From Tanypteryx hageni (lineage: Eukaryota; Arthropoda; Insecta; Odonata; Petaluridae): a stretch of 64,000 nt of DNA. Both the position numbers and the translations under genes were made by a program. The notes under the pieces were generated by a model. It was not told where the DNA came from and searched no databases. It was given only the letters and a program-made list of their open reading frames with translations. The stretch covers positions 21,918,880-21,982,879 of the forward strand of contig CM054114.1 in NCBI GenBank assembly GCA_028673005.1, read 5' to 3'. Below are positions 1 to 11,331 of this stretch, in pieces. Positions within the stretch are counted from its first letter, which is position 1; each line of letters begins with the position of its first letter.

Positions 1-69
1 AAGAGACGGCACAGTGGCAGGCCGGTCTCACGCGAGGCCTACTTCTTGCGAGCCTTCTTGCGCAACATG
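1..69 (+). CDS. CGRRF1: Cgrrf1, N-terminal-region exon (partial, 5' end outside window)
   Basis: Frame 1 is open from the first base and reads 23 codons ending FLRNM, followed directly by a GT donor (gtaacg) at 70. The end of the peptide (S-x-EAYFLRAFLRNM) resembles the vertebrate CGRRF1 segment just before the conserved NPFG stretch, where a serine and acidic residues precede a V-F-K-K-Q-M type end. The exon ends in phase 0. The next exon I can place (7285) needs one carried base, so at least one exon is missing between them. The assignment rests on a short peptide match plus order and strand. The initiator and the N-terminal membrane segment known in the family are not in the window. Confidence 0.55.
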
Positions 70-1560
70 GTAACGATATTCCAGACCTCCTCCGCATTCT
101 GCTTCTTCCTCACTTTCACCCTTCCTCTCTCTTTCTCTCTCTCTCTCCTTTTCAGTTGGTCTCTTTTGTCTATTTCCTTCCTCTTTCCTTAGTTTAGGAA
201 TTATTCGCGGTTTTTTACATATCTCTTCTCTTCGTGTTTTCCGCAGTGGGACATTTTTTTCCTATGGTTAAATAAACCTGATACAGTTTTTTTCGACCCA
301 CAAAACTAACAATATTCTATGGTAATACTATATGATCTATTAACCCTTTCATGGGTAAATTATTTCTATTTCTATAGGTTCTAGGACACAATCAGTTATT
401 CACCAATCTCTCGTGCCAAGATAGCGGAATGCCCGACTTCGTATTTTTTACAGTTAGAATATAATATAGTAGATGGCAGCACTTAACAAAAGCGGGATAC
501 ATGGTTCCCACGAACCAAGATAAGGAATATATTTGGTGGGAAGTATACTTATCGCAGCCTACGAATATATAATTAATATGTATTTAATTGTAATTTAATT
601 TGTTATTAATATGTAAATATTGTAATTACATGACAAATAGGTTAAAATGTAAGAAGGGACTATATAGTCCCAATTTTTCCATAAATGAAGTCGTTTGTCT
701 GTCTTTCTCTCGACACCTTCCCCCTTCTCTCTCCCCATCTTCCTTTACCCATCTTCCTTTCCCCATCTTCCTTTTCCCTCTCTCTTTCTCTTTCCTTTCT
801 TCACAACTTCCTTTTAACTCGTAATCTTAACCTTTTTGGAAATACAACATTTCGATTGTAAACGTTTACACTGCCATTTTATTAATTTTCTTCGTCCTCT
901 GTTATTGAAGAGAACTCCTTTTGGCCAAGGAACTCGTTCTCTGATGATGTATTTACATCCATTTCTGTCTTCCCCTACCGACACGTTCTCCGAGCCTATT
1001 GCGCTTTGGTCTCCTGGTGGGGAGGGGGGAGAACCCGCGGGGCGCCTCTGTCTGGAAAAGTTGGCCTTATATATCACCTCTGAATTTCCAGAATCGCCGA
1101 CTTAAAAAGTGAACGTTTTCTCTGTTTTTTTTCTCCGGTTGGATTAATAGGTATAACACAACCCCGCGGCTCCCGACGTAATTATTTTTTTGCGCCTTTC
1201 ACCGGTGGAGCAATACTTCTCCCTCCCCCCTCTCTCCCTCCTCTCTCTCTCCCTCTCATATTATTATATTTTCACCTGATTTATTAACTTATAATTTTTG
1301 ATTTTTCACTTTGTGTTATTGTATCGTTCATATTGTTCTTTTTTGTTTTTTTTTTCCCACCCCCCTTCACTTCGTGGGTGTTTTCCTGCGTGAGTTTTTA
1401 CTAGGGTGGCCAAGCCAGGTCCTTCCTAGGGTTTTTCCCATAAATATCTTGTGTTTCTTAGAAGTTTTCTTGAATATGTACCTATCTATCTCTCTCTGTC
1501 TGTATTGGTCTTTTATTATCTTAATCGTTTTTGATGTAATTTAATGTTTTTTTTTAATAT
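70..1560 (+). other. Cgrrf1 intron, 5' part; no gene seen
   Basis: The stretch is AT-rich with several CT-rich patches (about 115-150, 690-800, 1215-1257). Open frames of 60-90 codons occur on both strands, but none shows a recognisable family, and those over the CT patches are low-complexity artefacts. The missing Cgrrf1 exon should lie somewhere between here and 7284; I did not find it. Confidence 0.6.
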
Positions 1561-1652
1561 AATGTAACTTAACACTGGCGAAGGGTTAAATGTAAGAGTT
1601 GATCTTATGGTCTAAATTTCGCCCGAATAAAGACATTTATCTATCTATCACT
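1561..1652 (+). mobile_element. Probable 3' terminus of a LINE-type element (fragment)
   Basis: The segment ends in AATAAAGACATTTATC followed by short TATC units, which then run into the CT tract. The same kind of end (AATAAAGACCATTATC plus TATC units, then CT-rich DNA) occurs again at 7972-7998. A shared 3' end running into a simple repeat is typical of non-LTR retrotransposons with a microsatellite-like tail. No coding part is recognisable here. The class is inferred from the tail only. Confidence 0.4.
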
Positions 1653-1801
1653 CTCCCCCTCTCTCTCTCCCTCCCTCTCTCCCTCCCTCCCTCCCTCTCT
1701 CCCTCTCTCTCTCTCCCTCTCTCTCTCCCTCCCTCTCTCCCTCCCTCTCTCTCCCTCTCTCTCCCTCTCTCTCTCCCTCCCTCTCTCTCCCTCTCTCTCC
1801 C

Positions 1802-1841
<40 letters not shown>

Positions 1842-2380
1842 TCTCTCTCTCTCTCCCCCCCTTTCCCCCTCTCTCTCCCTCTCTCTCTCTCTCTCCTTCT
1901 CTCTCTCTCTCCCTCTCTCCCTCTCTACCCCTCTCTCTCCCCCCTCTCTCTCCCCCTCTCTCTCCCCCTCTCTCTCCCCCTCTCTCTCCCCCTCTCTCTC
2001 CCCCCCTCTCTCTCCCCCTCTCTCTCCCCCCCTCTCTCTCCCCCTCTCTCTCCCCCCCCTCTCTCCCCCCTCTCTCTCCCCCCCTCTCTCCCCCCTCTCT
2101 CTCCCCCCCTCTCTCCCCCCTCTCTCTCCCCCCTCTCTCTCTCTCCCCCCTCTCTCTCTCCCCCTCTCTCTCCCCCCTCTCTCTCTCTCTCCCCCTCTCT
2201 CTCCCCCTCTCTCTCCCCCTCTCTCTCCCCCCTCTCTCTCTCTCCCTCTCTCTCCCTCTCTCTCTCTCCCTCTCTCTCTCTCTCTCCCTCTCTCCCTCTC
2301 TCTCTCTCCTTCTCTCTCCCTCTATTCTCTCTCTCCCTCTATCCTCTCTCTCTCTCCCCCTCCCTCCCTCCCTCCCTTTG
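1640..2380 (+). repeat. CT-rich microsatellite, about 740 bp
   Basis: Almost pure pyrimidine tract of CTCTCC, CCCTCTCT and related units with changing phase and C-run length. It produces long artefactual open frames (Ser/Leu/Pro-rich on +, Arg/Glu/Gly-rich on -) that should not be read as proteins. It lies inside a Cgrrf1 intron, on the sense strand as polypyrimidine. Confidence 0.97.
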
Positions 2381-2399
2381 TAGGTTTCGCGAAAATTAA

Positions 2400-3460
2400 A
2401 ATAATTTGTCTTTCTACTTACCTTTATAATCGAGTTCATAGAAAAGTATTCGTCCGCTAGGTTCGGAAGGTTTTCGCTGTTGCAAATGTCTCCTTGAGAA
2501 TACGATTGTCTTTTGATTCGTGTATGATGGTTGAAATGAAAACCAACTAAAAGTCCAAATATTGATAAGTATCTATAAATGTTCGAATGATTATGTGCAT
2601 GTTATCGCTTTGTCAGCGTCATATATTGTGAGATTTAGCTTTTGTCGCGAATTTTGTCAATTCGTTTATATGATTTTTTAAAAATGGACATCTTACTGCG
2701 TCCCTCGCCTACGCCTGGCGATCTTACTCGCTGACCTCCGTTGACCTCTCCGACGAAGAGGGAGGTGAGTGTCAGGCGGTGATTATAGGAAAGTCCTTGT
2801 CTATCGAAGGACGGTTTCTAACAACGACCTGCCCTTTTGACCACGGCGGCAAATGGACGCGTTTGTCCTCCAAAGAGTCTTTCCTTTCCCATCCATTTTC
2901 GCAGCTCTCCTCCTCCCCTGGTTCCGCTGATTGTTAAATGTTTGAGATTTCATCTAGCGGCAGCTATGTGGTCGTCGATCGCTTTATTACTTCGCTACAT
3001 CAATAATTTGGCAATGGCGAAGGCCTACGCCAAGCTGTCCTGTTTTACTACCAACTCGCATTAAGTGTAAAATTCTCTTCGTTTTATTGTTTTATAATTT
3101 TTATGGAGTTCACATCCTTTACTTTTTGCGCCATAAATTTTTCGAGTTTGTGTTTATGCTTCCATTTTTATAATACTTTCGAAGGTCAGCAATTAATAAT
3201 AATCTTGTTAATTCGAGGAAGGTATCAACTGCCACTATTATTCATGCAAATGGATTTGAAATGTGATATTTTTTCCAGACACAACTGGATATCAATCAGG
3301 TAATACGATGGTTTGTTAGGCATTTATGTAGCATACTGCCCTGCAAATTTGGTTGCAACTTTGGCTCCTTCGCGTGTGATTTTTTCTCGGGCGCTGCCCT
3401 TCCTAAAAATATAGATCAGCTGAGATCGCGTTGATATGTGATGTTCTGAACGTCCCAAGG
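2400..3460 (+). other. Cgrrf1 intron; nothing recognised
   Basis: Moderately AT-rich single-copy-looking DNA. Short open frames at about 2837-3064 and 3103-3303 have no family signature and no paired splice sites in a phase that would complete Cgrrf1. Confidence 0.5.
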
Positions 3461-3461
3461 C

Positions 3462-3660
3462 AGGGTCGGCAACCTGCGGCTCCGGAGACACACTCTCCTT
3501 GACTACGTACTTGTGACTCTCAAGAAGTTAGCTCAACTCCCTATCAGTCATGAAACATGCTTATTGCAATCACTGGAATTTCCCTTAAAAAAGGTCGTGC
3601 AGATTGTCGCTGTGCGACACCCAAGTATTTTGGAATGAGAACAGCTGCTCCGAGGAAGAA
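3462..3660. mobile_element. hAT-type short element (relic), copy 1
   Basis: Begins CAGGGTCGGCAACCTGCGG and continues with blocks shared in order with 48148-48345 (TATCAGTCAT, GCTTATTGCAATCACT, CACCCAAGTATTTTGGAATGAGA). A 5' end of CAGGGGTCAGCAACCTGCGG type is the terminal sequence of a widespread group of hAT elements. It has no coding capacity. The 3' boundary and target duplication are unclear in this copy. Confidence 0.55.
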
Positions 3661-4418
3661 GATGCTATTCGTATCCTCTGAAGCTGTCATCGTTTTTCAA
3701 AATACTGTTCGAATATCGTGGTAGCCTCGCGGAAGGATAATTTCTACTTAACTCAAATTGCGAGATGTTCAGGACTTGAAGCGTTTCAATGTCTGCGTTT
3801 CGGAATATGCTACGTATGAATCTACAGCGTTTTTATACGAAAAACCTCCGTGTTACCCGTTTTATGGATTTTGCCTTTTCTCGACTATGAGCGCGATAAA
3901 CTATGACGCTAGCGATTTAATGGAAGCTAAATTTTCTGAATTTGTTTCTATTTAAAATACAAATATGATGATTGACTCTCAATAAGTTGAAGACTTTTTA
4001 GTCCTATGTATCGTCATTACTTTCTCTAGTCTCGACCATAGTATATTTACGACTTATTTTATCCAATGTAACACATTTATATTGGCTCAGAAATTATCGC
4101 TTTAGCCACGCATTAGCCCTCATTTTAACTGGTGTGTGCCAGAAAGATCCAATCAATTAATGTGTTTTCCCAAGGTTAGCTGATTTCTAGGCGCGTTTCT
4201 CGAGAACAAGTTACCGCCTCTTTCGCCGCGTCCGACCGTCCGTAGCAATACGACAGCGCCGCTCTGTCTGTGCGAATTCGACGAAATACAACACGCGGGG
4301 CCTTGGCATAGGTTTCAGCGATAAGGTACTGATTTATTCAGTACAGTACTGGTTTTCCATATATTCTATTGATCGACTTTCTGTATTGATTTTTGTACTG
4401 ATGTACGAATATTGTAAT

Positions 4419-4719
4419 CAGGGCCGGCCCGAGCTACGGGTGAGCCGGGCGGCTGCCCGGGGCGCCAAAGGTTTGGGGGCGCTATCCCGATCATATATCT
4501 ATGCATTACTTGCAAGTGAATAAATATTGGATATCAATTTAAATCGAGAAACAGGCTGGAATCCTGATGGCATTCCTTTTAATTTTTTATTATCAATAAT
4601 AATTACAGAGCGATGAATAAATTAGCATGTACTTTGTAAATATCTCAATAAACATTAACGGAAGGGGGCGCTGGAGTGCTATCTCGCCCGGGGCGCCAAA
4701 ATTCCTCTGGCTGCCCCTG
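4419..4719. mobile_element. Non-autonomous hAT element, 301 bp, 8-bp TSD
   Basis: The element starts CAGGGCCGGCCCGAG and ends with a GC-rich block whose reverse complement starts CAGGGGCAGCCAGAGG. It is flanked by the exact 8-bp duplication ATTGTAAT (4411-4418 and 4720-4727). Imperfect GC-rich terminal repeats and an 8-bp duplication are the hAT signature. It has no transposase. The GC-rich ends contrast with the AT-rich intron around them. A degraded relative of the left end occurs at 38134. Confidence 0.85.
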
Positions 4720-5149
4720 ATTGTAATTCCTATCTTGATACGAGGATAGTTCATGTCAGACCTGGCAGAGATGTATCTGGGAGATATCGCAAACATCTAA
4801 GTTATGTAGAATATTATTCTTTCCTGTATTTGAATAGGGAATAATAGCATTTTATTTAGCGTAACTTTAACATTTGAGCATTAAATTAATTCTTATTTAT
4901 GGGAAAATAAACTTTTGGATTTTTTGTGGGAAAGTTTGGCGCCTTAAACATGCAAATGCCACCTTCGTCATACCCTAGTTATGGCACTGAGAACCGGAAT
5001 TTAATATGTAGCACGTAGCATAAGTTTTAGTTGAAACTATTTAGCTATTGATTTATTGGACCACACCCTGTTGCGTTTCAGAAGACAATAGTTTTTGTTG
5101 CCATAACAACTGTACCGTTCTTGTTCAAGAAGGCAGACGATGATGTCAA

Positions 5150-6340
5150 TGCAGTTATGAGCTATTATTACATGAATTCTTGTGAACAAAGCATTAAAGC
5201 ATCAGAAATTTTATGTAAACTCAAAGCACAGTTTGGAAAAGACACTGAAAAAATTACACCCCTATCATTGGTGTAACCATTTCGATAACAGGAGTGAAAA
5301 TGTTGATGATAATGCTGGTAGGAAGGGTCAAAGAAAACAAAGAATTATTCCTGTTTTGATTATCAGAGTTGAATCATTAATCTTAGAAAACCACAGAAAA
5401 ACTGTTTTAGAGTTAATGGAGACAACAAACTCAATTGATGAGTCAGCAGGAAAAATCATTAACAAGCACTTTAACTACTTCAGAAACTTATCTTCAAGAT
5501 GGATTCCTTGAAAGCTCACATAAGTGCACAGCAATCACAGACCCCGGATTTCATCTCAGCTTCATTGCTGCTTCAATACTGAAGGACAAACGTTTTTGCT
5601 ATGCATCGTTACATGTTATATATGGAGTTGAGTTTCAGGGCACTAATAAACAATGAAAAGTGAACAAGGTTACAGCATTTGGAGACCTTGTTCACTTTTC
5701 ATCATTGTATGTTACATTTGATTAAACATAGGTTCATAACCATGCACCAGAGAGCAATCACTCAAGCATGGAATGGATGGACATGTCGCTGCCACCACCA
5801 AATAATTCATGGCGATTCCTTCTGATGGCAAAGTTAGGTTGTCCATTTTTGGGACTATGACAGTGTCATTCACATTAACCTTTTACACAGAAATCAGATT
5901 GTTGATGTTGGATACTATTGTAAAGTTCTTGATGACATTCACCAAAATAACCAAAAGAAAAGGGCAGGCTTGTTTTCCTAGGGTGTCCTTCTCCAGCACA
6001 AGAAAGTGAGACCACACATTGTGGCCAAAATTAGACACCAATTGGAGAATGGGTTGGGAATCTCTGTCTCACCCACCTTATAGTCCTAATTTGTTGTCCT
6101 CCGATTTCTATTTGTTTGGTCCACTAAAAAAGCATCAAGAAGGAAAAATAATTCAAGAGAGATGAGTCAAAGCCAAATGATAAATCCTTTTTAGCTAGAA
6201 TACAAGCACTTGTAAAGAGATAGCAGAAATGTATTGATATCCAGGAAGATTGCCAAATAAATTAATATCATTGTTCTAAACAAATATCTTCAGCTATAAA
6301 GGACAAATTGTGATTTTATATGAGCGACCCTCGTATTTCA
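5150..6340 (+). pseudogene. Mariner-family transposon relic (Tc1/mariner)
   Basis: Fragments of a mariner transposase appear in order in shifting frames. At 5182-5511 there is a helix-turn-helix region with the family pattern E/N-x-V-(E/D)-D followed by L-I-L-E-N-x-R-x-T-V and ending SSRWIP. At about 5995-6140 there is the C-terminal catalytic region, with P-H-x-V-A-x-I in one frame and S-P-N-L-x-x-S-D-F-Y-L-F, whose D corresponds to the third catalytic Asp (DD34D). The right end resembles a mariner inverted repeat: on the minus strand from 6336 it reads TACGAGGGTCGCTCATAT. No matching left end was found. Multiple stops and frameshifts make this a dead copy inside a Cgrrf1 intron. Confidence 0.75.
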
Positions 6341-7284
6341 CCTTTATAGGGTAACTTGGCTCACTTATTGGTATTTTGACATCTTTGATTTCTGTCCCTA
6401 TCATTTAAAATGCTCTCTTTGTTATATACTTATTAAGTAGTTTAAAATTATGTTCAGTGATAGACAACCTTTATTGTTGAGTATTCCTAAAAAATAAAAC
6501 AAATATTCATGTAGATTACAAAGTTAACACTCAAAATTGTAACAAAAGAATTTTTTACTGATTTGCCTCATTTATCCAGGCAGCATTTTTGAATTACTGA
6601 TTTTGAATTATATCAGCCAATCAAGATGGCCACTTACCAGAATAAAAAAATCTTTCTGCCATTACTCATAAATCATTCTCTGATGACATTTGTTTGTTTG
6701 TTTGTATGGAATTTCTGGCTAAACAATCTCTTGGATTATTGTAGAAATAAAGAGACTTATTTGGTAATATGGTTTATGTGGAATTAAGAAATAAGTCTCT
6801 TTATTTTTACAATATAAAGAAATTCCACAAAGTGACGTCTGAAGCCATTAACTCTTGGATTATTGTAGCCATAACATTTGTGGTAGAACAAGGTGCAGGA
6901 TAAGCATTTTGCCATAGAAACTTTAAAAAGAGCTTGTTGTTTGAAGAAAAAGTCGGCCATATGAAAATTCCAATGAAATATGCTTGATCTATGGCAAACA
7001 TGCATTTACACTATTTGCTCTGTTGGTCATAAATGAGTGAAATGGAAAATAATTGCAGAGGATTAATGCTCTTTTGGTTTTAAGGGTATTTATTGAATTT
7101 GTGGGTCATGTAAATTTAGATAAAATGATAAAATTATTCTGATTATTTTCAAACATTTGCTGAATGTGAAAAGTTGATAATTTGTTTATTTTATAGGATC
7201 TCCTATGTTGCTAAAATTTCTTTCAAATACTTTTTCTTCTCATCTTTGACTCAACTTGACCCTATCTCTCTCTCTCTCTGTCAG
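6341..7284 (+). other. Cgrrf1 intron ending in acceptor; contains a small inverted repeat
   Basis: AT-rich. AAATAAAGAGACTTATTT (6746-6763) and AAATAAGTCTCTTTATTT (about 6789-6806) are inverted copies that could fold into a stem of about 17 bp. CTCTTGGATTATTGTAG occurs twice (about 6728 and 6852). The intron closes with a pyrimidine run and cag at 7282-7284. Confidence 0.6.
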
Positions 7285-7456
7285 ATCTCCAGTGCACAGT
7301 GTCTAGCCAAGTGCCATACACGCTTCAAGCATACTGGGGAGTATCGATACGTGAACTTCACCTGTTTCTCTGGCGTCCCTGGAGTGCCATGCGCTCAGCA
7401 GTGCAGCAGGGTCTTCTCTTACATGGGCACCATCAGCAGAAGGGTGCCGTCTTTCT
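7285..7456 (+). CDS. CGRRF1: Cgrrf1 exon with the conserved YWG segment
   Basis: Acceptor ctctctgtcag precedes 7285; the donor is gtatcc at 7457. The reading frame starts with two bases that complete a split codon, then runs 56 codons and leaves two bases. It carries AYWGVSIRELHLFLW, matching the conserved YWG-x-S-(V/I)-x-x-L block of CGRRF1 proteins. It ends KGAVFL, which joins in phase to the KQPHGDELF start of the next exon and parallels the vertebrate Q-Y-F-I-K-K-D segment. An overlapping frame from 7174 is a shadow. The donor is weak, but the phase fit and the protein alignment across the junction support it. Confidence 0.82.
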
Positions 7457-10400
7457 GTATCCTTTCCTTGAAAGTGGAAGAAGTTGAACATAAGCAGATT
7501 TTTTTTCAGGATTGTCATAAGATGTATGCAATTTTAATTATGGAGGTCTGCTGGAGGCTCTAGTGGATCAGTTTCCCCCTCTGAATCAGGCCTGTGTCAA
7601 AGGAAAACAACCATTGATGTCTGGTTAGGTTAGGGGTAATTTTTCTGAGGTCAAGATGGGAGGAATATGTAAAGCTTATAATTTGATTAAATTTTCTCCA
7701 ATTGAATATGTACTTAATAACATTCAGCATGTCAAGGAAATCATGGTAAAATCTTTGAAATTTGATGTTTTAATCTTAAATTTAATTATAAATCTTTTAT
7801 TATGAGTGTAATTGCCCATCAAATATGACGGGTATGGATAGCGTAAGTAATAAATATAAGGCACTTCCCATTCTTCCTCCTTTTTTCTCTTCCTCTCTCC
7901 CATCCTCCCTCCCTCTCATTCTCCCTCTCTCCTTCTCTGGAAAAATATACTTCCTTGTCTCAATCTCGCTCTAATAAAGACCATTATCTATCTATCTCTC
8001 CCTCCTCTGTCTCCCTCCCTCTCTTCTTCTCTCTCACTCCCTCTCTCTCCCACTCATTCTCTTTCCTTTCTTTCTTCATCTTTCTTTTTTCCTCTCTCCT
8101 TCTCTTTCATGTACTAAAACATTCAATGCATGCTTTTCTTATGCGTATAGTATAAGGATTGAGATGACAATACAATCTCAAGGTTTAACAATGACATGGT
8201 TGGCAAGGCATGAGGGACAAACATAGCTTATTATTTAAATAGATTGTTGATGTAGATAATTTGTCAGAATGGAAGAGAAGGGAATATGGTTAGTATCCAT
8301 TTATTATTTAAATTAAGGAAGTATCATCCTTCAGCTTAGGTATGCACCTATTTTCATAGGAAGTGACCTTTTTTGGCATTTCTATGGCAACAGGTCTCAA
8401 TTGCAAGTTCTTTTCATACAAAAGTATCACCTTCATAATAAATTTTTCAATTTTGGCCATTGATCCATTGATTTACTTCCTCAAAACGAAGAGAAATATC
8501 AAATAACTGCAACATTCTCCAATTTTAAATAGTTTTGGTAAACATGAATAACACATTTGTTTCTGCATACTTTTGTACATGACCGAGACTGCTGTAAGCA
8601 GAGCATGGATAACTATTATAAGTAAAACTTAGGAAATAATATTTAAAGAAGAATAATTTCAATTTCTATAAGTAACTGTAATTGCAGAGGAAAGCTTGCT
8701 TTGAGCAGCATAACTTCATTCAGAGCTTTCTCTTTTTAAGGAAACTATGTAATGCCTGAAAATCAACTATTATTTTCTAAAATTAAGAATTTATTTAAAA
8801 TAAATTTAAGGATTTAACAATATTTAACAATAAAATATATTAATTTAATAATAATGGAGTTTCAAATTTAATAGCTTCGTTGAAATTAATTCTAAATAGA
8901 CAAAATTGAGTCACGTTAAATTACATTTGAAAGCATCGAACTTAAACTTACCTATATTTTGATATATCCTTAAAACTTCACTTTTGCAACAGAAAAACTT
9001 TTCTGGAGGAGCTTTAACACTAGTAATTTATTTAGACTTTATTTTCGCTGATATGAAAGCGCAGAATCCCTTTGTAACTTTTAATGGAAATACTCATCGG
9101 GCTCGCCAAAGCTCTCGTGACTTCCAATGTGGCCCTCCGAAGCATTCACAACTACGAATGCTGCCTGTCATTGAAAAAGGTTGTGCTCCACTGAAGTAGA
9201 AGAAATTTGAAATTTGGCAGGAATGCTCGATTGGCTGTCTGTCACAGTATATGCACCATCAGCTGCATAAGATCCAGGAGCATATTCTATTGCTAATCAT
9301 AATGAGGTAGAGAAAGAAAAGAATGGGATAGAGGGAGAGAAAGAGTGAGGGAGAATGGTGAGAGTTTTAATTTAATTCTTTAGTCATGCCTAGCTGTCAT
9401 TTTTGATGGACAGTTCCACTATTTAACCATAAAGTATGATTTCGAATCAGATCAAAATTCATATAATATTTTTCTTCCCATTCTTGGAATGGATATTCAA
9501 ATAGTGATCTAAATAAACTAATATTTTTATTGCACACATATTACCAAGTTTACGTTAGTTTTAATGTGTTGCCTAACCCTTTATACCCTGGAAGTACTTT
9601 TAAGTACCAAAACTTTAAAAGATTCTGCGCAAAATGCTATTCAATTTTATCCACCGGTATAGAGCTGTACTAAATGCTATTAGTTCCAACTTAGGCCAGA
9701 TGATGGTACATTTCAATTTTGTTTGAGTTTATACTCGGAAGTAATATTTCTTTATGCTCGTGCACACCGCTTGGTCGCCATTATGTGAGAAGACTTCCAT
9801 TTTTGTATTTATCTTTGAAACCTATGTTTGTTGATCAAGTATATATTGATTTTATTTTTTAATTCAATGTATAATGAAATTATCTATTGTTTAGTGCCAA
9901 AATAATTATCCTAGTATTGTTTTACAATTAATTATACTATAAAATGTCAACTCACATTGTCTTTGATTAAAATTTTATAAACAATTTTATTGATAAAAAT
10001 GTTCTTATTTTCCTCAGAAAACACCTTCCTGACCATAATAAAAGATAATCATAAATAAATAATAGTATATCATAATTCAGGGCATCTTATTACTGAGATT
10101 CTTTGTCATACATAAAGGTTGCTTTCTTGCATTTGCCTGATATCTTAAAAAAAAAAAAAATTTTATGGAGTTACAGTGCCGCACATTATACAATGAGTTG
10201 CAAGATATTCTCTTAGTGTAATATTTTATAAAACTTCTTAGCTCATTATTTAAATAGATTATTGAGAAATATGTCATGTTATACTATTCTTGTGATATGT
10301 ACACCTCAAATGAAAATCTATCTTCTTAGAAGCAGCTTAATGTTAAATTTTTTTAACGAATAAATTCTCTCTCAAAGTTAGAAAAATTAATAGGTTATAT

Positions 10401-10514
10401 AAAATGTGTTATGGAAAGATAGCAAACAAATTTGGAATCCATATTGCATCTTGTTGTCATTGCTCTAGGTAACACCTAGAGCGAATAAGTGTTTTCCTTA
10501 ATATTTGTGTTCAG
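7457..10514 (+). other. Cgrrf1 intron, 3.1 kb
   Basis: AT-rich without a recognisable gene. It holds the LINE-tail/CT-rich patch listed separately. The 8984-9199 open frame has no family features. Confidence 0.6.
7860..8110 (+). repeat. LINE-like 3' tail plus CT-rich low-complexity tract
   Basis: CT-rich DNA on both sides of AATAAAGACCATTATC with TATC units (about 7972-7998), the same junction as at 1629-1652. The CT tract after it is shorter and more diverged than the one at 1640-2380. Confidence 0.6.
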
Positions 10515-10665
10515 TAAGCAGCCACATGGGGATGAGTTGTTCACTCTGTTCCTACCTCGCCCATCGGATCTCGATCTTGGCACCCCCCCTAGACTCTGCT
10601 ACCCTCTTGTGATTTTCCTAGTGAGAAACGACCCCCCTCATCTGGATCTGCACCCTGACGAAACG
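10515..10665 (+). CDS. CGRRF1: Cgrrf1 exon
   Basis: Acceptor tttgtgttcag precedes 10515; donor gtcagc at 10666. One base completes the split codon, then 50 codons follow: an ELFTLFLPR block, then YPLVIFLVRNDPP. These match the CGRRF1 pattern of a P-R-containing strand followed by YPLVALL-type hydrophobic sequence. It ends in phase 0, which fits the next exon. The open frame continues past the donor to 10779, but the continuation loses homology. Confidence 0.82.
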
Positions 10666-11223
10666 GTCAGCAAAAAGCTCCTGCTGCATGCATTTTTTTA
10701 TTTAATTTTTGATCCCTCAAAATCATTGCCACAGATACCAGTTTTCTCCAACAGCACTGATGTTTATGTAAATAATTGAGAAAATAATTGTTTATGGGAA
10801 ATAACTGTTTATTGTTGAAAGTTATTGATAAAATATTATCACATTTCTTTGAATTGCAATGCTGATGTAATGTTAGTGTAATAAAGTTACATTTTAATGA
10901 GTACTGTTTACTCATTAATTAATTCATATGCAGTAATTTGATTGTTTTTTATCTCCTTGAACTTGAGAAAATTTTCTTTTTAAATAACCTCATAGTGTGT
11001 GACATTTATTATAAAATATTATTTGGAACAAGTATTTGCATTTTAAAAATTTCTTGAATTTTTATTGATTGGTTATATATTGATTAAATTTTTTCCTCAA
11101 GTAGTTTAATTAATATTTTGTACTTAAAATATTGTTACTATTCATCATTGTGAATAAAACATGGTATTTTTAACTAGGTATTTTAATTTTTTATTTTATA
11201 CTCATATTGGCTGTTATTTTCAG

Positions 11224-11331
11224 GTTGCTCTGATCAATGTGGTTCATATAAAAGATTCAGTCTGCACTTTGCCCACAAGCATTCTGGCGCAGTATCTCAA
11301 GCAAGCGAATGGGCAACTTTCTTGTCTCAAG
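11224..11331 (+). CDS. CGRRF1: Cgrrf1 exon
   Basis: Exactly 36 codons in phase 0 between acceptor ttattttcag and donor gtgaga. It encodes VALINVVHIKDS and QYLKQANGQLSCLK, corresponding to the conserved I-x-V-I-H-I-x-D and Q-Y-L-L-L-A-x-G-Q-x-x-D-L-K segment of the family. The splice sites are strong. Confidence 0.88.

Noticed and set aside
836..1105. 89-codon frame with an RTPFG segment as the missing Cgrrf1 exon
   Set aside because: Only PFG matches, there is no good acceptor/donor pair in the needed phases, and flanking residues do not resemble the family.
1599..2439. Long open frames of 260+ codons on both strands over the CT tract
   Set aside because: They are pure low-complexity translation of a pyrimidine microsatellite, without start context or homology.
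9577..9625. piggyBac-type MITE end (TAACCCTTTATACCCTGG)
   Set aside because: Flank is CTAA rather than TTAA and no partner end was found. The same applies to TTAACCCTTTCATGGG at about 343.
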